NCBI GenBank assembly: GCA_000316135.1
Contig: JH994062.1
Location: 11,649-23,856, forward strand
DNA from: Trachipleistophora hominis
Taxonomy: Eukaryota > Microsporidia > Pleistophoridae
DNA: 12,208 nucleotides
Reading direction: 5' to 3'
The notes under the pieces: generated by a model
What the model saw: only the letters and a program-made list of their open reading frames with translations
Told to the model about the DNA's origin: nothing
Database searches by the model: none
Program-made: the position numbers and the translations under genes
Part shown: piece by piece, positions 1 to 8,021 of the stretch
How the letters are laid out: every line of letters begins with the position of its first letter
Numbering within the stretch: position 1 is the first letter of the stretch

Positions 1-245
1 CATTAAATAAATTATTACCCCCTCATGTCAATTAATTTACTTTCTACAAAAGGGTAAATTTTAGCATTATTCGCTGATTAGCATTAAATTATAATAATTT
101 TTATTAATTTATAACCAAATTGTTTAGTAATTACCAATTTATTATCATGTTCACGTGTTAACAAACAATTAGAACAAATAAATCCTTCTCAACCCTTTAC
201 TAGCAAATATTGAACGAGGAGCAAATACCTACCAATTAGGTTATT

Positions 246-262
246 ACCTGTTGATGGCAGGT
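246..262. repeat. small hairpin, 5-bp stem
   Basis: ACCTG at 246-250 and CAGGT at 258-262 are perfect inverted repeats around a 7-nt loop. The stem is short enough to be chance, although it is GC-richer than its surroundings. It lies about 120 bp upstream of the TATA-like box of the next gene. Confidence 0.25.
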
Positions 263-384
263 TCTTGCTACTAATTAGAGCCATCACCATTTATCTATCG
301 CTGATTGCCAATTTATTATTTTTATTACATTTACTTACCAATTCATTTTTAAATGCTATCACCTACCACAAATCGCACCTCTCG

Positions 385-392
385 TATAAATA
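385..392 (+). promoter_or_regulatory. TATA-like box of the membrane-protein gene
   Basis: TATAAATA stands out in a less AT-rich patch (CTCGTATAAATAACG). A CCC run lies at 428-430, about 36 bases downstream, where a microsporidian-type transcription start could sit. With that arrangement the mRNA would begin downstream of the ATG at 406, which favours the in-frame ATG at 517. This is inference from spacing only. Confidence 0.4.
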
Positions 393-516
393 ACGCATAT
401 CTTGTATGAAAATCCTTTCGCCACTGTCCCGTCTGTTTTTGTCCTCATTAAATGTTTCAGATTCATCAATACGTTTCAAAACGCCTTTAAAAACAGAAAA
501 CGTGCAAATAAACAAA

Positions 517-1530
517 ATGACAGACACTTCGTTCCTCAGCCACGTCGACGAGGGCATCATGTCCTTCCTGCTGTGCTCATTCTGCATTTATCGCATCATC
601 ATGAACAGGAACGGCTCGTTCCTGCGCAAGACCGGCATTTCGTTCTTTGTACTCAGCGTGTGCTCGCTGTGCACGTACATGTTCCTGCTCATCTTCCTCA
701 GCACGCAGATGGCGGTATCACGCCAGGAGATTGAAACAATTGGTTTCTTAGATGGCGAGTACCTGTACGAGATCGGCAGCAGGACGGTAAACATTGTGCA
801 GCTCGTGAACGTGAGCTACTCGCTGCAGCATATCTTCCGTACATCCGCGCTTTATATGCTGATCGGGCTGTGGATGCCGTGTGTGAGCGCGTACGCGCTC
901 AAGAGACGTACAAAGCTGAAGGATCACTTCTCTCTGTTGTTCCTCGAGGACAACCGCAAGCACCAAATGAAGAAGTTCAGGCGCATCATCACGCACGAGT
1001 CTATAATAACGCTCTCCATTATCTACGGCTTCGTACGCATTCCCTTCGCGTTTTTCATCGATTTCTACCACCAGGACAAGGCCCGGGCAAGCGTTTTCTT
1101 CCGCTCGATCTTCTACGGCTTTGAAAATTACGTGTGCGCGTTCTTCCTGCTCATCCTGCAGATCAAATTCTTCAGCACGACCGAGTTTGATGGCGAGGAC
1201 TCGCGCAGCACAGAAAACCTCAACATTCTCGTGTTTGCACTGCTTGTCAATACGTTCTTAAAGTACACCCTGCATATTCTTTCCGTACCGTTTGCGATCA
1301 ATGACATGTCTGACTACGTCCTACAGAAATGCGAATGCATTTCTCTTGTTATCGTTTATCTTGTGATGAGCACCTTACTATGCCCTTTGGGCACGCAGGT
1401 GCTTGAACATGAGGGGGGAGAGAGCATCACGGATTGGAAGGATGAGGAGCGCATGGAAGAGATAGGCTATGCAAAAGGAACTGGGCTGATCGAGTTTAAA
1501 GGAAAGAAGGAGGAGATGCATGAGAAGTAA
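517..1530 (+). CDS. orphan seven-pass membrane protein
   Basis: The family is not recognised. The 337-residue product has about seven hydrophobic segments, near residues 13-29, 40-62, 108-127, 161-183, 201-218, 234-259 and 273-292. The loops after segments 1 and 3 are basic (for example KRRTKLK at 129-135 and MKKFRR at 151-156). The loop after segment 2 is long and mixed, and the tail after segment 7 is highly charged (DWKDEERMEE). By the positive-inside rule this gives the N terminus outside and the C terminus inside, a GPCR-like layout, but I see no receptor signature motif. An in-frame ATG at 406 would add 37 Ser/Lys-rich residues. I prefer 517 because the 5' extension is AT-rich while strong GC3 codon use (CTG, CGC, ATC, GTG) begins just after 517. 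The gene therefore differs in codon use from the other two genes. An AATAAA follows nine bases after the stop. The reading frame is sure; the function is not. Confidence 0.85.
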   Translation: MTDTSFLSHVDEGIMSFLLCSFCIYRIIMNRNGSFLRKTGISFFVLSVCSLCTYMFLLIFLSTQMAVSRQEIETIGFLDGEYLYEIGSRTVNIVQLVNVSYSLQHIFRTSALYMLIGLWMPCVSAYALKRRTKLKDHFSLLFLEDNRKHQMKKFRRIITHESIITLSIIYGFVRIPFAFFIDFYHQDKARASVFFRSIFYGFENYVCAFFLLILQIKFFSTTEFDGEDSRSTENLNILVFALLVNTFLKYTLHILSVPFAINDMSDYVLQKCECISLVIVYLVMSTLLCPLGTQVLEHEGGESITDWKDEERMEEIGYAKGTGLIEFKGKKEEMHEK

Positions 1531-3433
1531 GTACCAGTAATAAAAAGGTTTTAGATACTTTGCGTTGTTTGCTGTTGATAGATTGTTAATTGATTGTTTA
1601 TAATAGGCACGTATTTAACGTTCTGTATGACGATCAAAAGTGTTAAATGCTTCACTAAAGCAGATTAAAAGACTTTAATCCCAATATTAAATTTTCTTCG
1701 CTTGTCCGTATTATTGAACGAGACTTGAAAATATTACTTACTTAATTAGAAGATGTGATAGCTTTGATTTGTCTTGGCGAATTAGGAAAGTGTTTGCATG
1801 TGCTGTAAAGCCTGTGGAAATAAATGAAGGTGTTTTTAGCTGAGCAAATATGAAAATATGATCTGTAATGAACTATTTGAACTAGAACCGTATTTTATAA
1901 ACTGTATATATAACAGCTAACATCATTCAGTATATGTAATTAGCGTTGTTATAGGTAGCTATAATGTATACGCCACGTCGTGCAAGAACCATGACAAGCT
2001 AAACTGAGGTGTTCAGAGTGGTGCTAGTGATATATTTGTTATATTACAGTAATGCTGCTATAAAAAGGATAATTAATTTAAAATATTTTCTATGCTTAGT
2101 TCGATTTGCATAGCAATGTATCTCCTGTTGAACAAGTCTAAGGGATAATTAATGTAATTATTAGCGTTGTTTAACATGTTGTACTAAACTTATATAAAAT
2201 ATTATACACTGAGACTGACCGTTGATGAATATAATTTACAGTTATATTTAACAATTCTAAAGTTTGTCATTGATACGTTTAAATCACAGTTATATTTCTT
2301 TATTTAAATACGCACTACAAATTAAATTTTTGATTCATCATAGCGATAGATCAGTTTACCTAATGCAATAATTAGACTTTCAATAAACTGCTCTATTCAT
2401 CATTTTTTAATGAAAGCCTATTTTATAAATTCTCATACCATTCAAATGCTTTTATGAACAATACTGGTTTATAATGATGCAGTGCTCATGTTATTACGTG
2501 CGCTTGTATGCTTTAGATCTTTACTCGCTGAATAGAGGCATTATAAAATTATTATAAGCTATTCTAACATAGATAATTAGCTGTGATATACCATTTATAA
2601 AACATAAACGCTGTTTGATAGGCATTCAATAGGACATTTTCTCTCATCATTCCTAATTTCATTTTAAATTGGCCATTTACATGCTGTTTTCTTTTTAATA
2701 CGGAAGTGAATTAATTCTCAACAGATGTAAGTGTTTCACAAATACCTCTGATAAAAAATTGCAGGGAGATCTTTATAATATGAAAATAAAGTAGCTACGC
2801 GTTACTTTTCACTTTTGGTAGAAATAGGAAGTAAATTTTTTATATTTTGCATCGATTAACTAGCCCACGAATTATCTATTTTTAATATTAATTATCAATT
2901 AAAAAGGTGTAACTTGGATATTGTCGTAGCGAATTCAGGACTTTCATATAAAAATGTTGAATTGTGTTTACAAATACCATTGATGTATGACCCGAATCTT
3001 CTATGTTAACTTATTTGTTCGCATTTAAGTTTAAAAAGATCAAAATTACACCTTAAATGAATCATAAAATATCACATACAGTTTTTAATAGCCGTGTAGA
3101 GCAGTAGTTTACACGGTATTCAGTCTAATCGTGAAAAAAATCGTTAAATGATAACGTCTACGACAAGAAACACAAACAATTTTGATATTACCCAGCAGCT
3201 CAACAAGAATTTTGACGAAAGGCTCGTAAAAAAAATGTTATAACATGGTCGATTCTATAAGGCATTACAATTAAACACATCATTATAATAAAAAAAGAAG
3301 TACTATAACATTTGACGGCAGTGCATCATAATCGACTTTGATTGGTAGAGTTATAACCAAAATAGACTCGAACAATTTTATCGATGTTATCAGCCATGAT
3401 GAAACAAAATAATTAACATTTTAATGACTTTAA
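1531..3433. other. AT-rich spacer without a supportable gene
   Basis: About 1.9 kb with stops in all frames. The longest conceptual ORFs are about 30-40 codons (for example 3148-3243) and resemble nothing I know. A slightly GC-richer patch near 1970-2030 (CGCCACGTCGTGCAAG) is followed by about 36 open codons without a start. The 3' edge runs into the Merlin-like relic, and part of that element's 5' end may lie here. I could not find terminal inverted repeats. Confidence 0.5.
1539..1544 (+). terminator. poly(A) signal of the membrane-protein gene
   Basis: AATAAA begins nine bases after the TAA stop (1528-1530) of the seven-pass membrane protein. A very short 3' untranslated region like this is typical of compact eukaryotic genomes. 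Confidence 0.5.
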
Positions 3434-4292
3434 AATATTGTTTATAATCTTTACAAAAACAGAAAAAATAATTTATCCAGAAGGGTCTTTAAAATACCAA
3501 ATTCAAGCCTTCTAACAAAAATACTGGTGAAATGGTTTGAAAATGTGAGAAGAGTGCACAATATAACACCATTGATGAGTATATCACATAAATTAAAAGG
3601 AAATACGGGCCCGTTTATATCGAAATATGGCATGGTTTTAAGAATTATTTAACCTGGTCGGTCATTTTATATGTATCGAAAAGTTTACAACTCCGGAGAA
3701 TGCCGATGCAGTTACTACCATGGAAATTCAAAAAAATTTTTTACCTGCAAAAGAATTAAATATTCTATTTGGTATGAATACAAGTATAAATACAATTTAA
3801 TAGTAAAACTTGGAAACTTGTTGTATAATTCACTTCGTATTTTTTAGAGACACGAATTTCAAAAGAAATACAATGCTGCCAAAGTTTTTCTATTTAACAG
3901 ATGGCCTCAAGAGATATTTTAAGCTGAGCATCGTAGCGCCATGTTCTGAAAAGGTTCTTCTGATTTATATTATCAGTCGAGTGGAAAAGGAAGCCTCAAA
4001 AATGATAGTTTTAAATGTTGAGGTCGCATTATCATAAAATACTGTATGGAAGAACAACTTCAGGTTGATATTACACCGATCATGTGTACGGAAGAATCCA
4101 TTGATGAATCTTTTGTTTACATTTCGAACTAGGCATGGTTATATGGGACAATCGATCTTTTTCTCATGATTGAAATATGTTTTTGCATATATTAGCGCAC
4201 AAAATCATTCTAGTCACGGCAATAAGGAGTTTAGAAATTTTTGTGCCAAATTTCACTTTCCAAAAACGTGCAAAATATGCTTAGGACAATAG
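3434..4292 (+). pseudogene. broken Merlin/ISXO2-like DDE transposase
   Basis: A decayed transposase read from several frames in the expected order. Frame 2 (3434-3649) gives NNLSRRVFKIPNSSLL then KILVKWFENV, matching the S-x-R...F..S.L...KIL...W segment that follows the zinc ribbon in Merlin transposases; it ends at a TAA at 3650. After about 190 bp of poorer match and a TAG at 3845, HEFQKKYN (3851-3874) and RW (3899-3904) fit the region just after the first catalytic Asp. Frame 0 (3945-4031) gives EKVLLIYIISRVEKEASKMI, the stretch before the second Asp, which is not visible. Frame 2 TIDLF (4148-4162) sits at the TQ-x-I-E site. Frame 0 then runs open from 4170 to a TAG at 4290, with LKY and SHGNKEFRNFCAKFHF, like the family C terminus. 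There are several stops and at least three frame changes, so it is inactive. The family call is by motif order only; no terminal repeats were found. Confidence 0.62.
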
Positions 4293-6026
4293 TATTAGCA
4301 CCTACCGCATAAATAAAATATCATCATCACAAAATGATACTTCGCCAACTAAATATGTTTTAATATGCACCGGAAGAAAGTATCCGATGACTTTTAAAAG
4401 GTAGGGCATCAAAATTTTCGAAATTATCTAAATTAGAAAACATTATATATGCCCATATTGACACTTTAAACGAGAAAAGCTCGTGTCTCATGATGCTTAA
4501 GGCACATACAATCTATAAATAAATCAGAGTTTTTTTAATTGGAGGATGCATATGAAAGTTATCACGTATAATGTTCTACGACCGAGCAGAATAATTTTAT
4601 AAGCGTATTTCTCAACTATGATACAGATAGTTATTTTAAAATGATTTTTACGTTTTTTTGCTTTAATGTTAGAAACTGGTTGATTACAAGAATTGCAATG
4701 CTTAATCAATATATAAAAACGATATACACAAGTAAATACAATCTTATTGCGAATTCAGTATTTAATCAATATATAATGACAATATATACAGTAGAATAAA
4801 ATATTATTATGATTCAAATAAATGGTATTAGAATGAAACACCAAATTTTAATCTTATATTAATTTTGTATTAAAAAAGGACTATTTTGACGCCAACCAGT
4901 CAGTATGAGAAAAACATAAAAATTTTATTCAAATTTCTGATAATAAATAGAAGGTTATGCGTGGTTATGTAATTTTCGTGCTAGAAAACACAATAATAAC
5001 CTTTAATTGAAGATGTAAACGAAAACATCAACGTTAACTGTAAATTAATTTTTCTAACCCTTGTCGAGAACTACGAAATCGGCATAAAATAAAATTAAAG
5101 GCAAATAAAAAGCAGGTTTTACAAAATAATTGCTATTTTAATTTCTATTTTATAAACTTAATAACATTTTTAATCGTAATTATAAAAACAACTCAAAAGC
5201 TGATCAATCTTTTGAGGCAAAAAATAAAATTTTTCTATATTATTCTTTTGCAGAAGAACCATTTCTCATTATTCATACTTAAAAATCATTTAGCAGCTGT
5301 TTACCTGCGATGTTTAGAGGAAATATAGTATCTGATTAACAATTAAGTTGTAATCCTTACTGAGACACGCGAACGATACAAAAAAGATTGACGTAGAATA
5401 AATTTAAAAACCAAATTATCTAAATGTTCACAAATTTAACCATCCATTTTATGAGTGAGACAGCGTAGATAGGAATTATGCAAAATTAATATTGCTATAT
5501 GAAAACTGCCTCTTATTATTATAAGCATTATTTTCCTTATTGAAACAAAGATTTAATTTGCGCCATTCAGTAAAATTTATATTTTTCCTAAGTTAGACTC
5601 TATTCTGTTATGTACTTGGTGTGATACCTCATTTATAAAGCGAAAACCTAATCGGTGTGATTAAATAAAATTCACGCTTAGTTAGTTTTATTTTTCATCT
5701 CAGCCATTAATAAATATTTATAGCTTTTTATAAAAGTGTTGTAATTGCCATTGCACATATCTCATCACACGAACACTCCTTTGATTCGCTGAGACAGATC
5801 ATTGCCACTTGCTTTTAGTTCATAGACTAATAAGTTATTATTACATGTTAAGCACAGTTAGAATTAATACTTCTATGATTTAAGCGAATCTCATACAATG
5901 CCACAGGAAAAACTTACTACCATTGAACTTACATATCACTAGTTTTATTGATGCATGTCTACAATTAAAACATTAACCATCATTCAATAATACACAACTC
6001 ATTGTTTTAACATAAAATTCCATCGT
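4293..6026. other. AT-rich spacer without a supportable gene
   Basis: No gene is supported over about 1.7 kb. The region contains a 60-bp tandem duplication (4702-4821), a small hairpin ACGAG-AAAAG-CTCGT at 4470-4484, and a half-open forward frame from about 4879 to 5091 broken by a few stops (fragment IEDVNENINVNCKLIFLTLV). That frame may be another coding relic, but I recognise no family in it. Confidence 0.45.
4702..4821. repeat. 60-bp tandem duplication, two diverged copies
   Basis: Two head-to-tail units (4702-4761 and 4762-4821) start with the identical 15-mer TTAATCAATATATAA and match at about 43 of 60 positions without gaps. The period is exactly 60 bp. The units are AT-rich with no evident function, and the divergence suggests an old event. 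Confidence 0.6.
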
Positions 6027-6031
6027 TTATT
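6026..6031 (-). terminator. poly(A) signal overlapping the stop codon
   Basis: On the minus strand the last codons read GAA TAA ACG, so AATAAA contains the TAA stop of the Nse3-like gene. Overlap of stop and polyadenylation signal is expected in very compact genomes. It is odd here because the downstream spacer is long. Confidence 0.5.
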
Positions 6032-6614
6032 CCAGATTGGTGCAAAAATTTTCAAGGGCCAGCGCTGGATTGTAGTGTGGGAATTCAGCATTAAATCGCC
6101 AGTCATATGTTACAACCATAATATCATCCCGCTTAAAAAACATCAAGTAGTGCATTCTCTTCATTTGATACACCACGTCTTCCATATTAGCTCCAAATTT
6201 TAGTTTGCGTACGAAATACAACAGCCGATCCAGAGTAATAATACCCGACTCTAAAAAAATGATCACAAAAACAGCATGATACTCTCTTAATAATGCGCCA
6301 GCACTCTTTACCGTGGCATCGTTACCTCTATTTTCATCCAAATCGCTAATTCGTCTTCTTTTTATTTCGTTAATATTGTAGTATTTGGTTATAAAAAACT
6401 TTTCGGCGTTCTCAATTGGTACAATCTCATTTTTGGTTATTCCTATAAGTCTCATTTCGTATTCTTTCAACTTATTTTGGACTGCCTTGATGACCGTGGT
6501 AAATTCGTTGCGGTCTAATTTGAGAAGAGTTAGAATACTTCGTTTAACGGCACACATATTCTTTGTATGGCAGCCTATCAGTATCTTTATAGTTTTACCG
6601 ACGTGTACATCCAT
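6027..6614 (-). CDS. probable Nse3/MAGE-domain subunit of SMC5/6 complex
   Basis: A 195-residue soluble protein. Residues 8-60 fit the first winged helix of the MAGE homology domain: a KTIKILIG helix, then VKRSILTLL (the 'KR.DIL' position), then FTTVIKAVQNKLKEYEMRLIGI (the 'f..vl..a...L...FG..L' helix and strand). After a basic linker (KRRRISDLDENRG, 85-97), residues 105-195 fit the second winged helix: LLREYHAVFVIIFLESGIIT followed by YLMFF and YDWRFNAEFPHYNP, in the place of the family's 'YeW..GPRa..E' end. In other eukaryotes Nse3 pairs with Nse1 (a RING protein) and the kleisin Nse4 to bind DNA and load SMC5/6. At 195 residues it is close to a bare MAGE domain. The start is set by a CCC motif eight bases upstream of the ATG. 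The family assignment is by motif pattern and could be wrong; another winged-helix protein is the main alternative. The coding region itself is well supported. Confidence 0.6.
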   Translation of the reverse strand: MDVHVGKTIKILIGCHTKNMCAVKRSILTLLKLDRNEFTTVIKAVQNKLKEYEMRLIGITKNEIVPIENAEKFFITKYYNINEIKRRRISDLDENRGNDATVKSAGALLREYHAVFVIIFLESGIITLDRLLYFVRKLKFGANMEDVVYQMKRMHYLMFFKRDDIMVVTYDWRFNAEFPHYNPALALENFCTNLE

Positions 6615-6622
6615 ATCGATGA

Positions 6623-6625
6623 GGG
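6623..6625 (-). promoter_or_regulatory. CCC start motif of the Nse3-like gene
   Basis: On the minus strand AACCCTCATCGAT runs directly into the ATG, with CCC ending eight bases before it and a TATA-like GTATAAC just upstream. C-run or G-run motifs immediately 5' of the start codon are a known microsporidian promoter signature, so this supports both the chosen start and the organism call. Confidence 0.5.
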
Positions 6626-7133
6626 TTAGTTATACGTAGTTGTTTTATGATGGAGTGATCCACAAATGTTTACAGTGATATTTTGTATGAAAGTGTATTA
6701 AGGGGATTGTACATAATTATAGTGTTCTATTCGTATCTAAGTTTTACGTGTATAATTTGTTTGTTAGGAACATCCTTTTCATCACCATTTAAGGATAGGT
6801 AAAAACATTGATATAAACTTTTTTTCCATATCCTTTTGCTTTTAAATGAATTAATTTGGTATTTTCATAGCCTGTGGTAATTTGATAATCGTAGACATAA
6901 GACTACAATAGTACTGTATTAAATAATACTTAATATTATAGCAAATATTTTGTTGATAAATTATTTCTAAAATATATTACAAGGATTCATACATAAAACA
7001 AATAATTTTTTACTAAACAGGTAATTTAATACAAAATTTGCAGATAACATTGTGGTTACCTATTACTAAAGCAAAATATGCTATTCTTTCCTGTACGTTC
7101 ATGAAACTATTTTACTTCTTACTAGCAACAGCA

Positions 7134-7240
7134 TAGAGAATAAAACAACAAAGTAGAGAATAAAATAACAAAGTAGAGAATAAAATAATAAAATAGAGAA
7201 TAAAATAACAAAGTATAGAATAAAATAATAAAATAGAGAA
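7134..7240. repeat. 20-bp minisatellite, about 5.3 copies
   Basis: Units of exactly 20 bp start at 7134, 7154, 7174, 7194 and 7214, with a partial unit at 7234-7240. The consensus is TAGAGAATAAAATAACAAAG, alternating with a variant ending in ATAATAAAA. Copies differ by only one to a few bases, so the array is young or recently homogenised. It lies in the spacer between the two divergent genes. Confidence 0.9.
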
Positions 7241-7833
7241 ATTTCTAGCTGAGAACAGCCTCTCTATCCTTAAGACGTTTATATAACACAGATGATGTTT
7301 TACTACGTAATCAACAATAAATCATGTTCTATTTCTCATTTTGAGAAGCTCTGGTCAGCTTATCATAGAAATGGATGAAAAGTGTACACGTAGGTATAAA
7401 AAAACTAATCAAAAAACATAACATTATAAAAAAAGAATAAGATACCAATATTATGCAATTTTGATCTATCATGTCATAATATGTGCTTAAAAGTTATATA
7501 TTAAATATATTAAATATGTTTAGCTAACGAAAACAATGTTAATATGTTAGAATCATTATAATTATTTTTTTATTATTAGATTTGCTACGTAATGTAAGAC
7601 TTGTCTGTTGTAAGGAGTCTAGCCTTAATAAACATATAACAAGTTATGATAAATCTTAAATACTAATAAATCATAAATATTTTGCTAATTATAGTACATT
7701 ATATTCATTATAACATTTGTATTTAAATAGACCACAATAGTTACACGTTTTGCTTTTTCTGTCGTTTATTTTCATCCCAAACCTTTTAACTACTAATTAA
7801 GTGTTAAATTATTGTTTGTTATATTCATTTCAA

Positions 7834-8010
7834 AACTTTTTTTAGAAGAACCATATTCAATTAATTATTCAACATTCCATCCAACACTTATTTAACACGT
7901 GCTTATTTCATTCTACTTATCAATCATTTTAGTTATTCACACGGTTTATTTCGTTACCCGTCTCGTTCATCGACCACAATATCTATGTTTCATCGTTTTA
8001 CCGTTCAATA
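7834..8010 (+). pseudogene. retrotransposon RT/RNase H fragment in gene leader
   Basis: A small relic homologous to the larger one near 11,400. Positions 7846-7904 match 11381-11439 at about 46 of 59 bases, including the exact 19-mer CAATTAATTATTCAACATT. In the same frame the two copies translate to HIQLIIQH and HMQLIIQH. Further on, TTCAC (7936) lies 21 bases before CCCGTC here, and the other copy has the same TTCAC-to-CCCGTC spacing (from 11501); the frames read LFTRF...LPV and KFTRL...IPV. Relative to the other copy about 30 bp are missing between the two blocks. A TAG at 7930 breaks the frame. The piece stops at or just before the start of the tRNA-modification gene, so that gene's promoter and leader probably derive from it. 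Confidence 0.5.
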
Positions 8011-8017
8011 CGATGCA

Positions 8018-8021
8018 CCCC
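8018..8021 (+). promoter_or_regulatory. CCCC motif directly before the ATG
   Basis: The sequence ATGCACCCCATG places four C's immediately before the ATG at 8022 and after an in-frame ATG at 8013. If this is a microsporidian C-run start signal, the mRNA would begin here with almost no leader, and translation would start at 8022 rather than 8013. Confidence 0.4.

Larger units (their letters stand above)
1..405. other. AT-rich upstream spacer with short degenerate repeats
   Basis: No coding sequence is supported here. TCGCTGATT occurs at about 70 and again at about 298, each time followed by an AT-rich tract that ends in ATAACC or TTACC. The word CCAATT recurs four times (about 134, 232, 308 and 339), and two of these copies share CCAATTTATTAT. 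This looks like an old, diverged duplication in the region upstream of the membrane-protein gene. Its function is unknown. Confidence 0.4.
6615..7833. other. divergent AT-rich spacer
   Basis: The 5' side of the minus-strand Nse3-like gene faces the plus-strand tRNA-modification gene. Apart from the CCC motif at its left edge and the minisatellite at 7134-7240, I see only AT-rich sequence (for example the repeated TTAAATAT near 7500-7518) with no ORF worth reporting. Confidence 0.5.

Noticed and set aside
1525..1533. GTAAGT splice-donor-like sequence at the end of the membrane-protein gene
   Set aside because: It overlaps the TAA stop. I see no matching branch point or acceptor with a downstream continuation of the frame, and an AATAAA follows at once.
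3451..3633. 60-codon open frame on the minus strand
   Set aside because: It is antisense to the Merlin-like transposase block NNLSRRVF...KILVKWFE, has no family features, and is better explained as a shadow of that relic.
3810..4037. 75-codon open frame on the plus strand as an independent gene
   Set aside because: Its C-terminal half fits the transposase stretch before the second catalytic Asp. I treat it as one block of the broken transposase, not as a gene.
4524..4709. 61-codon minus-strand frame with CNSCNQP
   Set aside because: One CxxC pair only, Lys/Ile-rich from AT-rich DNA, no promoter motif, and it runs into the 60-bp duplication.
7899..8012. N-terminal extension of the dimethylallyltransferase
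   Set aside because: The extension begins with GTG, which is not expected in a eukaryotic nuclear gene. The DNA matches the retroelement fragment, and the P-loop normally lies within about 10 residues of the start.
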